The translations under genes and the position numbers were made by a program. 64,000 bases of DNA, from positions 1 through 64,000 of the forward strand of contig JBJHBI010000017.1 in assembly GCA_050485405.1 (NCBI GenBank), written 5' to 3'. This stretch comes from Saliniramus sp050485405. GTDB lineage: Bacteria; Pseudomonadota; Alphaproteobacteria; Rhizobiales; Beijerinckiaceae. The notes below the pieces were generated by a model. The model saw only the letters and a program-made list of their open reading frames with translations, ran no database searches and had not been told where the DNA came from. Below, piece after piece: positions 34,532-44,771 of this stretch. How positions within the stretch are numbered: position 1 is the stretch's first letter; the number at the start of each line of letters is the position of its first letter.

Positions 34532-34921
34532 ATGATGGGGTCGTTTCTGTTCAACCGGGTCGTCTCCGGCAGGGTGGCCGCGCATGCCAGCGACCCGCGT
34601 GCGCCGGATGGTGGCGATGACGGGCGCGATGCGACCGGAATCATTACCAAAACCCAGCCTCGGACGAAACGCCCGAGCCTCTATCGCGTGCTGTTGCTCA
34701 ACGACGATTACACGCCGATGGAGTTCGTCATCGCCGTCCTCGAGCGGTTTTTCCACAAATCGCGCGAGGATGCCACGCGGATCATGTTGCATGTGCACCA
34801 TAACGGGGTGGGGGAGTGCGGTATCTTCACCTTCGAGGTGGCCGAGACGAAAGTGACGCAGGTGATGGATTACGCCCGCAAGCACCAGCACCCGCTGCAA
34901 TGCGTCATGGAAAAGACCTGA
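34532..34921 (+). CDS. clpS: ATP-dependent Clp protease adaptor ClpS
   Basis: A 129-residue ClpS. The folded core (from about residue 48) has RVLLLNDDYTPMEFVIAVLE and MLHVHHNGVGECGIFTFEVAETKV, matching the N-degron pocket and ClpA-contact surfaces. The N-terminal 45 residues are longer than in E. coli ClpS (106 residues in total) and unstructured. ClpS carries N-end-rule substrates to ClpAP; clpA follows 121 bases downstream, the usual pairing. The spacer holds no recognised gene. Confidence 0.95.
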   Translation: MMGSFLFNRVVSGRVAAHASDPRAPDGGDDGRDATGIITKTQPRTKRPSLYRVLLLNDDYTPMEFVIAVLERFFHKSREDATRIMLHVHHNGVGECGIFTFEVAETKVTQVMDYARKHQHPLQCVMEKT

Positions 34922-35042
34922 TGATGTGCATCTGATAGAAGGATACGCAATGCCATGACGAAGCCGATCCGACGTTGCCCGTCCTTCGAAGCGTAACCGC
35001 GTACGCCCCCTTCATGTCCCGCAAACCGATCAGAGGCCAGCC

Positions 35043-37534
<2,492 letters not shown>

Positions 37535-37538
<4 letters not shown>

Positions 37539-38788
37539 GCGGCGAGCCGGATAGGCCGCCGCGTCAAGGGCTGCCGCCCGGCGATCCGCGTCGGCAGGAG
37601 CCGCGCATGGATGATCCGCGTCTGCGCGACCCTCGGCTGCAAGAGCCGAGGGTTCAAGAACCGAGAGTTCAAGATCCGCGCGTATCGGATCCCCGGCTTC
37701 AGGACCCGCGTCTGCGCGATCCGCGCTTCCAGGCGCAAGGACGCCAGGAGCCTCAATTCGGGCAGCCTCCCCGTCACGACCCGGCGCCGCAACGCGCCCC
37801 GGGTCACGACGCCTATCGGCAGATGCCGCCCCAACCGGCGCCGCAACCGCTTTCAAAACCTCCTGCCCAGCCCCCCGCTCAACCGCGCATGCATCCGCAG
37901 CAGGCCGCGCCGCAATCCGCTCCGCATGCGGCGCCCGATCCGCAGGCGCGCTGGCATGATCCGCATGGCGGCACCCATCATCCGGCCTATGATCCGGGCT
38001 ATTCGGCGCTCGATCAGGCCGTGGACGTGCCGCATCGTCCGAGCCCCGGCCCCGGTTACGTTCCCGTCGATCCGGTGAGCCGGGGTTATCAGGATCCGCG
38101 CGGACCCCAGCCGGCACATGGCTGGGCGGAACCCGGTCCGGGCGAGCCGCCTCCCGCGCCGCATCCTGCGCGGCAATACGCGCCGGCGCCGCAATATGGT
38201 CAGGCCGCCGGAGGATATGCGGGAGCGCCTCAGGCCGCACCGATGCCGCAGGCACCGCCACGCATGCCGCGCGATCCGCAGGCGCAGGGCGAGCCCGGCA
38301 TCGAAGCCCGGCGCCCGGGCTCCCCGGCCGGATCGCGGACATCCAATCTTGCTGATTCCCTGCCGACCTCCCTGCCCCCTTGGCTGCGCGGGGCGGCGGT
38401 GACGATCGCCGCCGCTGCGGGTTCGGCAATGGCGGCGCTGGGTGGCGGTATCGCGACGTTGCGCGCAAGGCGGGCCGAAAAGGCCGCGGCGCGGGCGCGC
38501 GAAGACGCCGCTCAGGGTGGCGATGTTTATGATGACGGCGTGCCCGCCGATGTTGCGGGCATCCACGCGCCGCGCCAGCGCGCTCCCGCCCAGAAGCTCA
38601 CCGCCAAGGAAAAGCGCTGGCAGCGCCGTCGCCGCCGGCATGTGGTGGAGGAGATCATCGGCTGGATCCTGGTGCCGATCATCCTGATCGCCCTCTATTT
38701 CGCCCTGATCGGCGGGCTCGCCATATTCGGCCTCTCCCTCGACGATCTGATGGAAGGCCTGCGCGTGATTCGCGCGCAGTTCGGCTGA
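37535..38788 (+). CDS. Proline/glutamine-rich repeat protein with C-terminal membrane segment
   Basis: A 417-residue protein I do not recognise. Residues 16-65 are ten tandem pentads of the type (x)(D/E)PR(L/V), followed by a long low-complexity Pro/Gln/His/Ala region (to about 270). Then come a hydrophobic Ala-rich segment (AAVTIAAAAGSAMAALGGGI), a charged helix, and a basic stretch RRRRRH leading into a clear transmembrane helix (IIGWILVPIILIALYFALIGGLAIFGL). The design suggests a membrane-anchored protein with a long disordered cytoplasmic arm. It overlaps clpA by 4 bases and is followed by tlyA. Base composition is similar to its neighbours. Confidence 0.7.
37580..37729 (+). repeat. Coding 15-base tandem repeats (pentapeptide xDPRL)
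   Basis: Ten 15-base units encode GDPRR, QEPRM, DDPRL, RDPRL, QEPRV, QEPRV, QDPRV, SDPRL, QDPRL and RDPRF. Copies differ by a few bases each. They lie near the N-terminus of the protein downstream of clpA. Confidence 0.85.
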
Positions 38789-38813
38789 TCGGGCCGGGGG
38801 AAGGTCGGGAATA

Positions 38814-39545
38814 ATGGCACGCAGCCGCGCCGATACCCTGCTCGTGGCGCGGGGCGTCTTCGAAAGCCGCGCTCGCGCACAGGAGGCGATTCGTGCCGGT
38901 CTGGTGCGGGCCGACGGCGTCGTGCTGCGCAAGGCCTCCGAGAGCATCGCCGAAGACGCCGAGATCGAAGCGACGCAGCCGCATCCCTACGTGTCGCGCG
39001 GCGGGCTCAAGCTCGCTGCCGCGCTCGATGCCTTCGGGATCGATCCGCGTGACCGCGTGGCCTGCGATCTCGGCGCGTCGACCGGCGGCTTCACGGATGT
39101 GCTTCTCCAGCGCGGTGCGCGCCGCGTCCACGCCGTGGATGTAGGACACGGCCAGCTGCATCCGCGTATCGCGGGTGATTCGCGCGTCGTCGCGATGGAG
39201 GGGCGCGACGCGCGCAGTCTCGCCGCGCGCGACTTCCCCGAACCGCCCGGTCTTGTCGTCGCCGATGTCAGCTTCATATCGCTGCGCCTCGTCGTTCCGC
39301 CGGTCCTGCCGCTGCTCGCACCGCAGGCGGAGATCGTCTTGCTGATCAAGCCCCAGTTCGAGGCCGGCCGCGCAGCGCTCGGCAAGGGCGGCGTGGTGCG
39401 CGACGAAGCCACCCAGCGCGCCGTCTGCGACGCCATTGCCCGGCTCGTCACCGATGCGGGCGGGCATATCCTCGGCCTGATCGAATCACCGATACGCGGC
39501 GGTGACGGCAATCGTGAATTCCTGATCGGAGCCCGCCTTGGCTGA
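38814..39545 (+). CDS. tlyA: TlyA family rRNA (cytidine-2'-O)-methyltransferase
   Basis: A 243-residue protein with an N-terminal S4 RNA-binding domain (residues 4-60, ADTLLVARGVFESRARAQEA) and an FtsJ-like methyltransferase domain: PYVSRGGLKLAAALDAF, DLGASTGGFTDVLLQRGA with the SAM motif, VVADVSFISLRLVVP, and LIKPQFEAG. Actinobacterial TlyA methylates 16S and 23S rRNA cytidines; older annotation as haemolysin is unsupported here. It overlaps the next gene by 8 bases, so two RNA methyltransferases are coupled. Confidence 0.9.
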   Translation: MARSRADTLLVARGVFESRARAQEAIRAGLVRADGVVLRKASESIAEDAEIEATQPHPYVSRGGLKLAAALDAFGIDPRDRVACDLGASTGGFTDVLLQRGARRVHAVDVGHGQLHPRIAGDSRVVAMEGRDARSLAARDFPEPPGLVVADVSFISLRLVVPPVLPLLAPQAEIVLLIKPQFEAGRAALGKGGVVRDEATQRAVCDAIARLVTDAGGHILGLIESPIRGGDGNREFLIGARLG

Positions 39546-40890
39546 ACGCGATCCCGGCCTCGCGCCGTTCGAAGTGACGATCGAGCGCCTCGGCGCGCGC
39601 GGCGACGGCATCGCGCGGCAAGGCGACGTGACCTTGCACGTGCCGGGGGCATTGCCCGGCGAGACGGTGCGGGTCTATCGCGACGAGGGCAGCCGCGCAG
39701 TTCTCGACGGCGATGACGCGATTCGTATCGCCTCGCCCGCGCGCATCGCGCCCTTCTGTCCCGTCCATGGCCGTTGCGGTGGCTGCGTCGCGCAGCATAT
39801 GGCGAGCGATCTCTACGGCGCATGGAAGCGCGGTCTCGTCGAACGCGCCATCGCGCGGGCCGGCCTCGAAACCGCCGTGGCGCCGCTCGTCCCGGCCGCA
39901 GGCGAAGGACGTCGCCGCCTCACCTTTCATGCCGGACGCGGCGATGACGGTGCCTTGCGGGTCGGCTTCATGGCCGCGCGCAGCCACGAATATGTCGAGA
40001 TCGAGCATTGCCCGGTCGCCGAACCGGGGCTCGCCGACGCGCCGAAAATTGCCGGGCGGCTCGCCGAAGCCTTTCTCGGGGGAGTGTCGACGCGCGAGTG
40101 CGACATCCATGTCACCGCGAGCGCGAACGGCCTCGATGTCGATCTGCGCGGCGGGGCCGGCGCACCCAGTGGGAAGAGCGGCTCCGGCGCCGGTCCCTCC
40201 GAAGCCTTGCGTCGCCGGCTGATCGCGCTCGCGAACGCGTGCGATCTCGCGCGGCTTTCGGTTTCCGGCGAAACGCTGGTGATGCGCCGCCCGCCATTGC
40301 AGATCATGGGTACCGCTTCCGTCCTGCCGCCCGCCGGCGGGTTCCTGCAGGCGAGCACCACGGCGGAGGCCGTCCTCGCGGCGCATGTCCTCGAGGCCCT
40401 GAATGCGCGCGCGTCATCCGGCAAGTCCGGCACTGGCAAAGCGAAACGCAAGCCCGTGCGGCGGGTCGTGGAACTGTTTGCCGGCTGCGGCGCCTTCACC
40501 CTGCGCATCGCCGAGCATTTCGCCGTGCATGCGGTGGAGGCCGAGGCGGGGGCGCTCGCCGCGCTCGACCGCGCCGCCCGCGAGACGCGCGGCCTCAAGC
40601 CGGTCACGCACGAGCGGCGGGATCTCTTTCGCCGCCCGTTGCTCGCCCCGGAGCTCGCCGCCTTCGATGCCGTGGTGCTCGATCCGCCCCGCGCCGGCTG
40701 CGAGGCGCAGGCGCGTCAACTCGCGCGCGCGAACGTGCCCCTCGTCGTCTACGTATCCTGTGATCCCGTGAGCCTTGCCCGCGACGCGGCGCTGCTCGTG
40801 GCGTCGGGTTACCGTCTCGAAACCGTGATTCCCATCGATCAGTTCGCCATGACGGCCCATATCGAATCCGTCGCGATACTCAGAAAATGA
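39538..40890 (+). CDS. RumA/TrmA-type RNA m5U methyltransferase
   Basis: A 450-residue class I SAM-dependent RNA methyltransferase. Residues 1-60 are TRAM-like. Cysteines in FCPVHGRCGGCVAQH and IEHCPVAEPG could bind a 4Fe-4S cluster as in RlmD (RumA). The catalytic domain shows VVELFAGCGAFTLRIAEHF, VVLDPPRAGCEAQ, the nucleophile VVYVSCDPVSLARD, and the end IPIDQFAMTAHIESVAIL. Relatives make m5U in 23S rRNA or tRNA; the target is not decided here. It starts at a TTG overlapping tlyA and ends with an intrinsic terminator. Confidence 0.9.
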   Translation: MAERDPGLAPFEVTIERLGARGDGIARQGDVTLHVPGALPGETVRVYRDEGSRAVLDGDDAIRIASPARIAPFCPVHGRCGGCVAQHMASDLYGAWKRGLVERAIARAGLETAVAPLVPAAGEGRRRLTFHAGRGDDGALRVGFMAARSHEYVEIEHCPVAEPGLADAPKIAGRLAEAFLGGVSTRECDIHVTASANGLDVDLRGGAGAPSGKSGSGAGPSEALRRRLIALANACDLARLSVSGETLVMRRPPLQIMGTASVLPPAGGFLQASTTAEAVLAAHVLEALNARASSGKSGTGKAKRKPVRRVVELFAGCGAFTLRIAEHFAVHAVEAEAGALAALDRAARETRGLKPVTHERRDLFRRPLLAPELAAFDAVVLDPPRAGCEAQARQLARANVPLVVYVSCDPVSLARDAALLVASGYRLETVIPIDQFAMTAHIESVAILRK

Positions 40891-40895
40891 GTTTT

Positions 40896-40918
40896 TCGGG
40901 CAAGATTCGCCCGATTTT
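40896..40918 (+). terminator. Intrinsic terminator after the RNA methyltransferase
   Basis: TCGGGC (40896-40901) pairs with GCCCGA (40909-40914), loop of 7 bases, followed by TTTT. It lies 5 bases after the stop codon and is preceded by a T-run, so it might also work in reverse. The remaining 220 bases to the next gene show nothing recognisable. Confidence 0.75.
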
Positions 40919-41139
40919 CTGCGCCTGAAGCGGATTTCGTGCGCAAATAACGCGCTCGCGCCGGTGGATAACGGGGATGATCGCCGGACGCGACGGCGAT
41001 ACGGACAATTTTACCGACCGGTTTGACCCGCCACATACGGCTCTCGACGTAACGTCACGTCATGACAGCCGAGGCCGTGTCTTGCGCGGCCCTCACGAGG
41101 GAAGCGGGCCAGTGCCAAGGCGCAGCCCGTAACGAAGCA

Positions 41140-42282
41140 ATGGTGTATGGCTTGATCGAAGATCTGGAATCCGCGATCGCGCGTTCATCGCAATCGCGCC
41201 GCACCGACCACCTGCGCAAGGTCACCGATCTGTTTCTGCGCGACGCGCCTGCGCTGAGCGAGGAACAGGTGGACCTGTTCGACGTGGTCATCGCGCGACT
41301 GGCCAATGCCATCGAGGCCCGGGCGCGGATGGATCTGTCCGAGCGGCTCGCGGAAGTGCCCAACGCGCCGCGCGGTGTGGTGCGCTCACTCGCCCACGAC
41401 GAGATCGGCATCGCCCGCCCGATCCTGACCCGCTCGGAGCGGCTTTCGGACGACGACCTCGTCGCTGTCGCCCTCGCCAAGGGGCGCGAGCACATGCTCG
41501 CCATTTCCGAGCGCCGGGCGCTGACCGAGCCGGTCACCGACGTTCTCGTCAAGCGCGGCGACCGGATCGTGGTGCATGCCGTCGCCGGCAATCCCGGCGC
41601 GCGCTTCTCCGATGACGGCATGGCGACGCTGGCTGAACGCGCCCGCGCCGACGACGCCCTGCGCAGCGTGCTCGCCGATCGCGACGACGTCGATCCCGAT
41701 CGCCTGCGCCAGCTCATGGCCATCGCCAAGGAGACGGTGCGTAACCGTCTGCAGGACGAGACCCCTGAAGGCGTGCTCGATCACGCTCTGGAGATCGGCA
41801 CGCTCGGGCTCGAAGCCGAGATCGTCCCCGGTGCGCGCGACTACCGCCCGGCTCTCGTCGTCATCGATGCCCTGGAAGCCGAAAGGCCGCTCGTCGAGAA
41901 GGATCTGACGGAATTCGCCGCCGCGCAGAAATTCGAGGAATGCGTCTGCGCCGTGGCGCGGATGGCGGATCTCTCGATCCAGGCCTCGGAACGGCTCTTC
42001 GACGAAGGCGATGCGGAACTCCTGCTCGTCGTCGCCCGGGCTCATGACTGGACCTGGTCGACGCTGCGGCTCATGCTCAAGCTGCGCGGCGACACGGCAG
42101 CCGCGCCGCATCTCCTGCGCAAGGCGAAGGACACCTTCGAGAAGCTCAAGCCGAAGACGGCGGAGCGCGTCCTGCATTTCCTGAAGGCCCGCGAGGCGAG
42201 CCAGCAGCGCGCGAGCCGCAAGGCGGCGTCACGTCAGAGCGTAAACATGATTCCGGGCAATATCACACCCTTGCAAATGTGA
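41140..42282 (+). CDS. DUF2336 domain protein
   Basis: About 380 residues, nearly all helical, of the alphaproteobacterial DUF2336 family. Landmarks are LRKVTDLFLRDAPALSEEQVDLFD at the N-terminus, then HEAT-like helix pairs (RLSDDDLVAVALAKGREHM, RRALTEPVTDVLVKRGD, GNPGARFSDDGMATLAERA). The function is unknown; the layout suggests a protein-binding scaffold. I prefer the ATG at 41140 because similarity starts there, though an ATG at 41062 is in frame. It is convergent with trmB and their coding ends overlap by 20 bases. Confidence 0.8.
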   Translation: MVYGLIEDLESAIARSSQSRRTDHLRKVTDLFLRDAPALSEEQVDLFDVVIARLANAIEARARMDLSERLAEVPNAPRGVVRSLAHDEIGIARPILTRSERLSDDDLVAVALAKGREHMLAISERRALTEPVTDVLVKRGDRIVVHAVAGNPGARFSDDGMATLAERARADDALRSVLADRDDVDPDRLRQLMAIAKETVRNRLQDETPEGVLDHALEIGTLGLEAEIVPGARDYRPALVVIDALEAERPLVEKDLTEFAAAQKFEECVCAVARMADLSIQASERLFDEGDAELLLVVARAHDWTWSTLRLMLKLRGDTAAAPHLLRKAKDTFEKLKPKTAERVLHFLKAREASQQRASRKAASRQSVNMIPGNITPLQM

Positions 42283-42973
42283 GATAGGAGGGGCGGCGCC
42301 CCTCCCGGATCGCCTTGGCCTCGTAACGCGTCCCGGGCCAGCCGGAATACGGTTCGCGCCAATCGTCCGGCCCGCGCGCCTCCCAGCGCAGATGCGGCTC
42401 GGCGGCGGCGCGCACGAGCGTCCAGCCGACGTAATCATCGATATCGGATGCGAAGTGAAACGTCCCGCCCGGCCTCAGAAGGCGGGCGATGGCCGCGAGA
42501 TTGTCCGGTGAAACGAACCGGCGCTTGCGGTTGCGGCGCTTCGGCCAGGGATCGGGATAGAGCAGATAGATCCGCCCGAACGCCGCTTCGGGCAGGCGCG
42601 GGAGCAAAAGGCTCGCATCCTCGTCCCAAAGGCGGATATTGCGCAGATCGCGCGCCTCGACCTCGCCGAGCAGCTTGACCATGCCGTTGACGAAGGGCTC
42701 GCAGCCGATGAAGCCGGTCTGCGGGCTCTCCTGCGCGCGATGGGCGAGATGCTCGCCGCCGCCGAAGCCGATCTCGAGGACGAGATCATCGGGCGCGAAA
42801 CCGAAAAGTCCCGCGAGATCCTCGCGGGACAGGGGGGCGTTGCCGCGCGGCAGGATCAGGCGCGGCAACAAGGTCTCGAGGCGTTCTTCCTGGCCCTGGC
42901 GCAGTCGCTTGCCCTTGCGGCGACCGAAGAAGGCAGCCGCAGGGGCCTGCGCGTCGGAGGAAGCAGCGCTCAT
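42263..42973 (-). CDS. trmB: tRNA (guanine-N7-)-methyltransferase
   Basis: A 236-residue TrmB that makes m7G46 in tRNA. Motifs are LVLEIGFGGGEHLAHRA (SAM site), GFIGCEPFVNGMVKLL, and the signature IYLLYPDPWPKRRNRKRRFV, with PGTRYEAKAIREGR near the end. A basic N-terminal stretch (GRRKGKRLRQGQ) precedes the fold. It starts 10 bases after the metK stop and is the last gene of the leftward miaB-to-trmB run. Its last 20 bases overlap the convergent DUF2336 gene. Confidence 0.96.
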   Translation of the reverse strand: MSAASSDAQAPAAAFFGRRKGKRLRQGQEERLETLLPRLILPRGNAPLSREDLAGLFGFAPDDLVLEIGFGGGEHLAHRAQESPQTGFIGCEPFVNGMVKLLGEVEARDLRNIRLWDEDASLLLPRLPEAAFGRIYLLYPDPWPKRRNRKRRFVSPDNLAAIARLLRPGGTFHFASDIDDYVGWTLVRAAAEPHLRWEARGPDDWREPYSGWPGTRYEAKAIREGRRPSYLTFARV

Positions 42974-42983
42974 CGCGGACCGA

Positions 42984-44153
42984 TCAGAAAGCCGATTTCA
43001 GCGTGTCGACGAGATCGGTGCGCTCCCAGGAGAAGCCGCCATCGGCTTCGGGGGCGCGACCGAAATGGCCGTAGGCCGCGGTACGGGCATAGATCGGACG
43101 GTTGAGATCGAGCTTGGTGCGGATGCCGCGCGGGGAGAGGTCCACCGCTTCCATCAGCACGGCCTCGAGCTTGGCCTCGTCCACCTGACCCGTGCCGTGC
43201 AGATCGGCATAGATCGAGAGCGGCTTGGCCACGCCGATGGCGTAGGAGAGCTGGATGGTGCAACGCTTGGCGAGACCGGCCGCGACCACGTTCTTGGCGA
43301 GGTAGCGCGCCGCATAGGCCGCCGAACGGTCCACCTTCGTGGGATCCTTGCCCGAGAATGCGCCGCCGCCATGCGGAGCCGCGCCGCCATAGGTGTCGAC
43401 GATGATCTTGCGACCGGTGAGGCCGGCATCACCGTCGGGGCCGCCGATCACGAAGGCGCCGGTCGGGTTGACGTGCCAGATGCAGTCCTTGCCGATCCAG
43501 CCTTCGGGAAGCGCCTTGTGGACGTAGGGCTCGACGATGGAGCGCACGTCGTGCGAGGTCAGCTTCTCGTCGAGATGCTGGGTGGAGACGACGATCTGGG
43601 TGACGCCGACGGGCTTGCCGTTCTCGTAGCGCACCGTGACCTGGCTCTTCGAATCCGGGCCGAGCAGGTTGGATTCGCCGCTCTTGCGCGCATCCGCCAT
43701 GGCCTTGAGGATCTTGTGCGAGAAGGCGATCGGAGCCGGCATCAGCTCCTCGGTCTCGTCGCAGGCATAGCCGAACATGATGCCCTGGTCGCCGGCACCT
43801 TCTTCCTTGCCGTCGCCGGAATCGACGCCCTGGGCGATATGCGCCGACTGCGCATGCAGCAGCACGTCGATATCGCAATTGGCCCAGTGGAAGCCGTCCT
43901 GCTCGTAGCCGATGTCCTTGATGGCCATGCGCGCGAGATGCGAGACGTAGTCTGCGGTGATTTCCTCGGGACCGCGCACTTCGCCCGCGATCACGACCTT
44001 GTTGGTCGTGGCCAGGGTCTCGCACGCCACACGCGCTTCCGGCATCGCCGCGAGATAGGCATCGACGACGGTATCGGAAATGCGGTCACAGACCTTGTCC
44101 GGATGTCCTTCGGAAACCGATTCACTGGTGAAGAGATAGCTGGAACGAGCCAC
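42984..44153 (-). CDS. metK: S-adenosylmethionine synthetase
   Basis: A 389-residue MetK starting at GTG (44153). It has LFTSESVSEGHPDKVCDRIS at the N-terminus, GAGDQGIMFGYACDET (the GAGDQG adenosine-site motif), and GGGAFSGKDPTKVDRSAAY (the GGGAFSGKD motif). It condenses ATP and methionine to form SAM, used by several methyltransferases encoded nearby (trmB, tlyA and the RumA-like enzyme). AGAAAGGGTGGG lies before the start. The 162-base leader behind the xre gene contains a 9-bp hairpin. Confidence 0.98.
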   Translation of the reverse strand: MARSSYLFTSESVSEGHPDKVCDRISDTVVDAYLAAMPEARVACETLATTNKVVIAGEVRGPEEITADYVSHLARMAIKDIGYEQDGFHWANCDIDVLLHAQSAHIAQGVDSGDGKEEGAGDQGIMFGYACDETEELMPAPIAFSHKILKAMADARKSGESNLLGPDSKSQVTVRYENGKPVGVTQIVVSTQHLDEKLTSHDVRSIVEPYVHKALPEGWIGKDCIWHVNPTGAFVIGGPDGDAGLTGRKIIVDTYGGAAPHGGGAFSGKDPTKVDRSAAYAARYLAKNVVAAGLAKRCTIQLSYAIGVAKPLSIYADLHGTGQVDEAKLEAVLMEAVDLSPRGIRTKLDLNRPIYARTAAYGHFGRAPEADGGFSWERTDLVDTLKSAF

Positions 44154-44203
44154 GATCAACCCACCCTTTCTGATTGGTATGAACCTGGGACGCACGAAAA
44201 TGC

Positions 44204-44231
44204 GCCCGTCGAAATCATGAGATCGACGGGC
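44204..44231 (-). other. Hairpin in the metK leader
   Basis: GCCCGTCGA and TCGACGGGC (44231-44223 and 44212-44204, read on the minus strand) form a 9-bp stem with a 10-base loop, 50 bases ahead of the metK start. GCATTTTCG follows on the metK strand, so it could be a weak terminator or attenuator. I could not fit it to SAM-II, SAM/SAH or other known SAM riboswitch cores. Confidence 0.45.
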
Positions 44232-44315
44232 TTTTGCCATCGCTTTAGCGGAAGGTCAAGACGACAGATCGAATTCGTTCGGAATACAGAACGCGGCAGC
44301 AGAGCGAAAATCGGA

Positions 44316-44753
44316 TCAGACTGCTTGTTCCGCCGCGTTTTTGGCGGTCTCGTCGTCGGCCTCCGCGAGCGCCTCGACGAGATCGACGATTCTCTTGCGT
44401 ACGCGACTGTCGCGAACCCTCACGAAAGCGCGCATCAACTGCAGACCGTCGGAGGTCGAGAGGAAATCGGTCATGTAGGGCGGGTTGGGATCTTCGGCGA
44501 AACCGGTGGGCGACTCGCCCTCGGGGGTCGGTGCGCCCTCGTAGAAAAACTCGATCTGCACGCCGAGCGCGGAAGCGATCTGGTGCAGCCGGCTCGCGCC
44601 GATCCGGTTGGCGCCCTTTTCGTATTTCTGGATCTGCTGGAAGGTGAGCCCGAGTGCTTCGCCGAGCTTCTCCTGACTCATTCCGACCATCATCCGGCGC
44701 ATGCGCACGCGGCTGCCGACATGGATGTCGATCGGATTCGGATTCTTCTTCAC
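44316..44753 (-). CDS. Xre family transcriptional regulator
   Basis: A 145-residue protein with an N-terminal Xre/Cro helix-turn-helix: HVGSRVRMRRMMVGMSQEKL, then TFQQIQKYEKGANRIGASRL. The C-terminal part ends in a charged helix (RVRKRIVDLVEALAEADDE). This regulator sits between lnt and metK in many Rhizobiales, 18 bases after lnt. Its targets are unknown; metK, whose leader follows directly, is a natural candidate. Confidence 0.92.
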   Translation of the reverse strand: MKKNPNPIDIHVGSRVRMRRMMVGMSQEKLGEALGLTFQQIQKYEKGANRIGASRLHQIASALGVQIEFFYEGAPTPEGESPTGFAEDPNPPYMTDFLSTSDGLQLMRAFVRVRDSRVRKRIVDLVEALAEADDETAKNAAEQAV

Positions 44754-44771
44754 CTGGCTGTCCCCCGGACC

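Noticed and set aside
34922..35042. Possible 13-codon peptide between clpS and clpA
   Set aside because: An ATG-to-TAA frame exists, but there is no conservation evidence and the ribosome site is weak.
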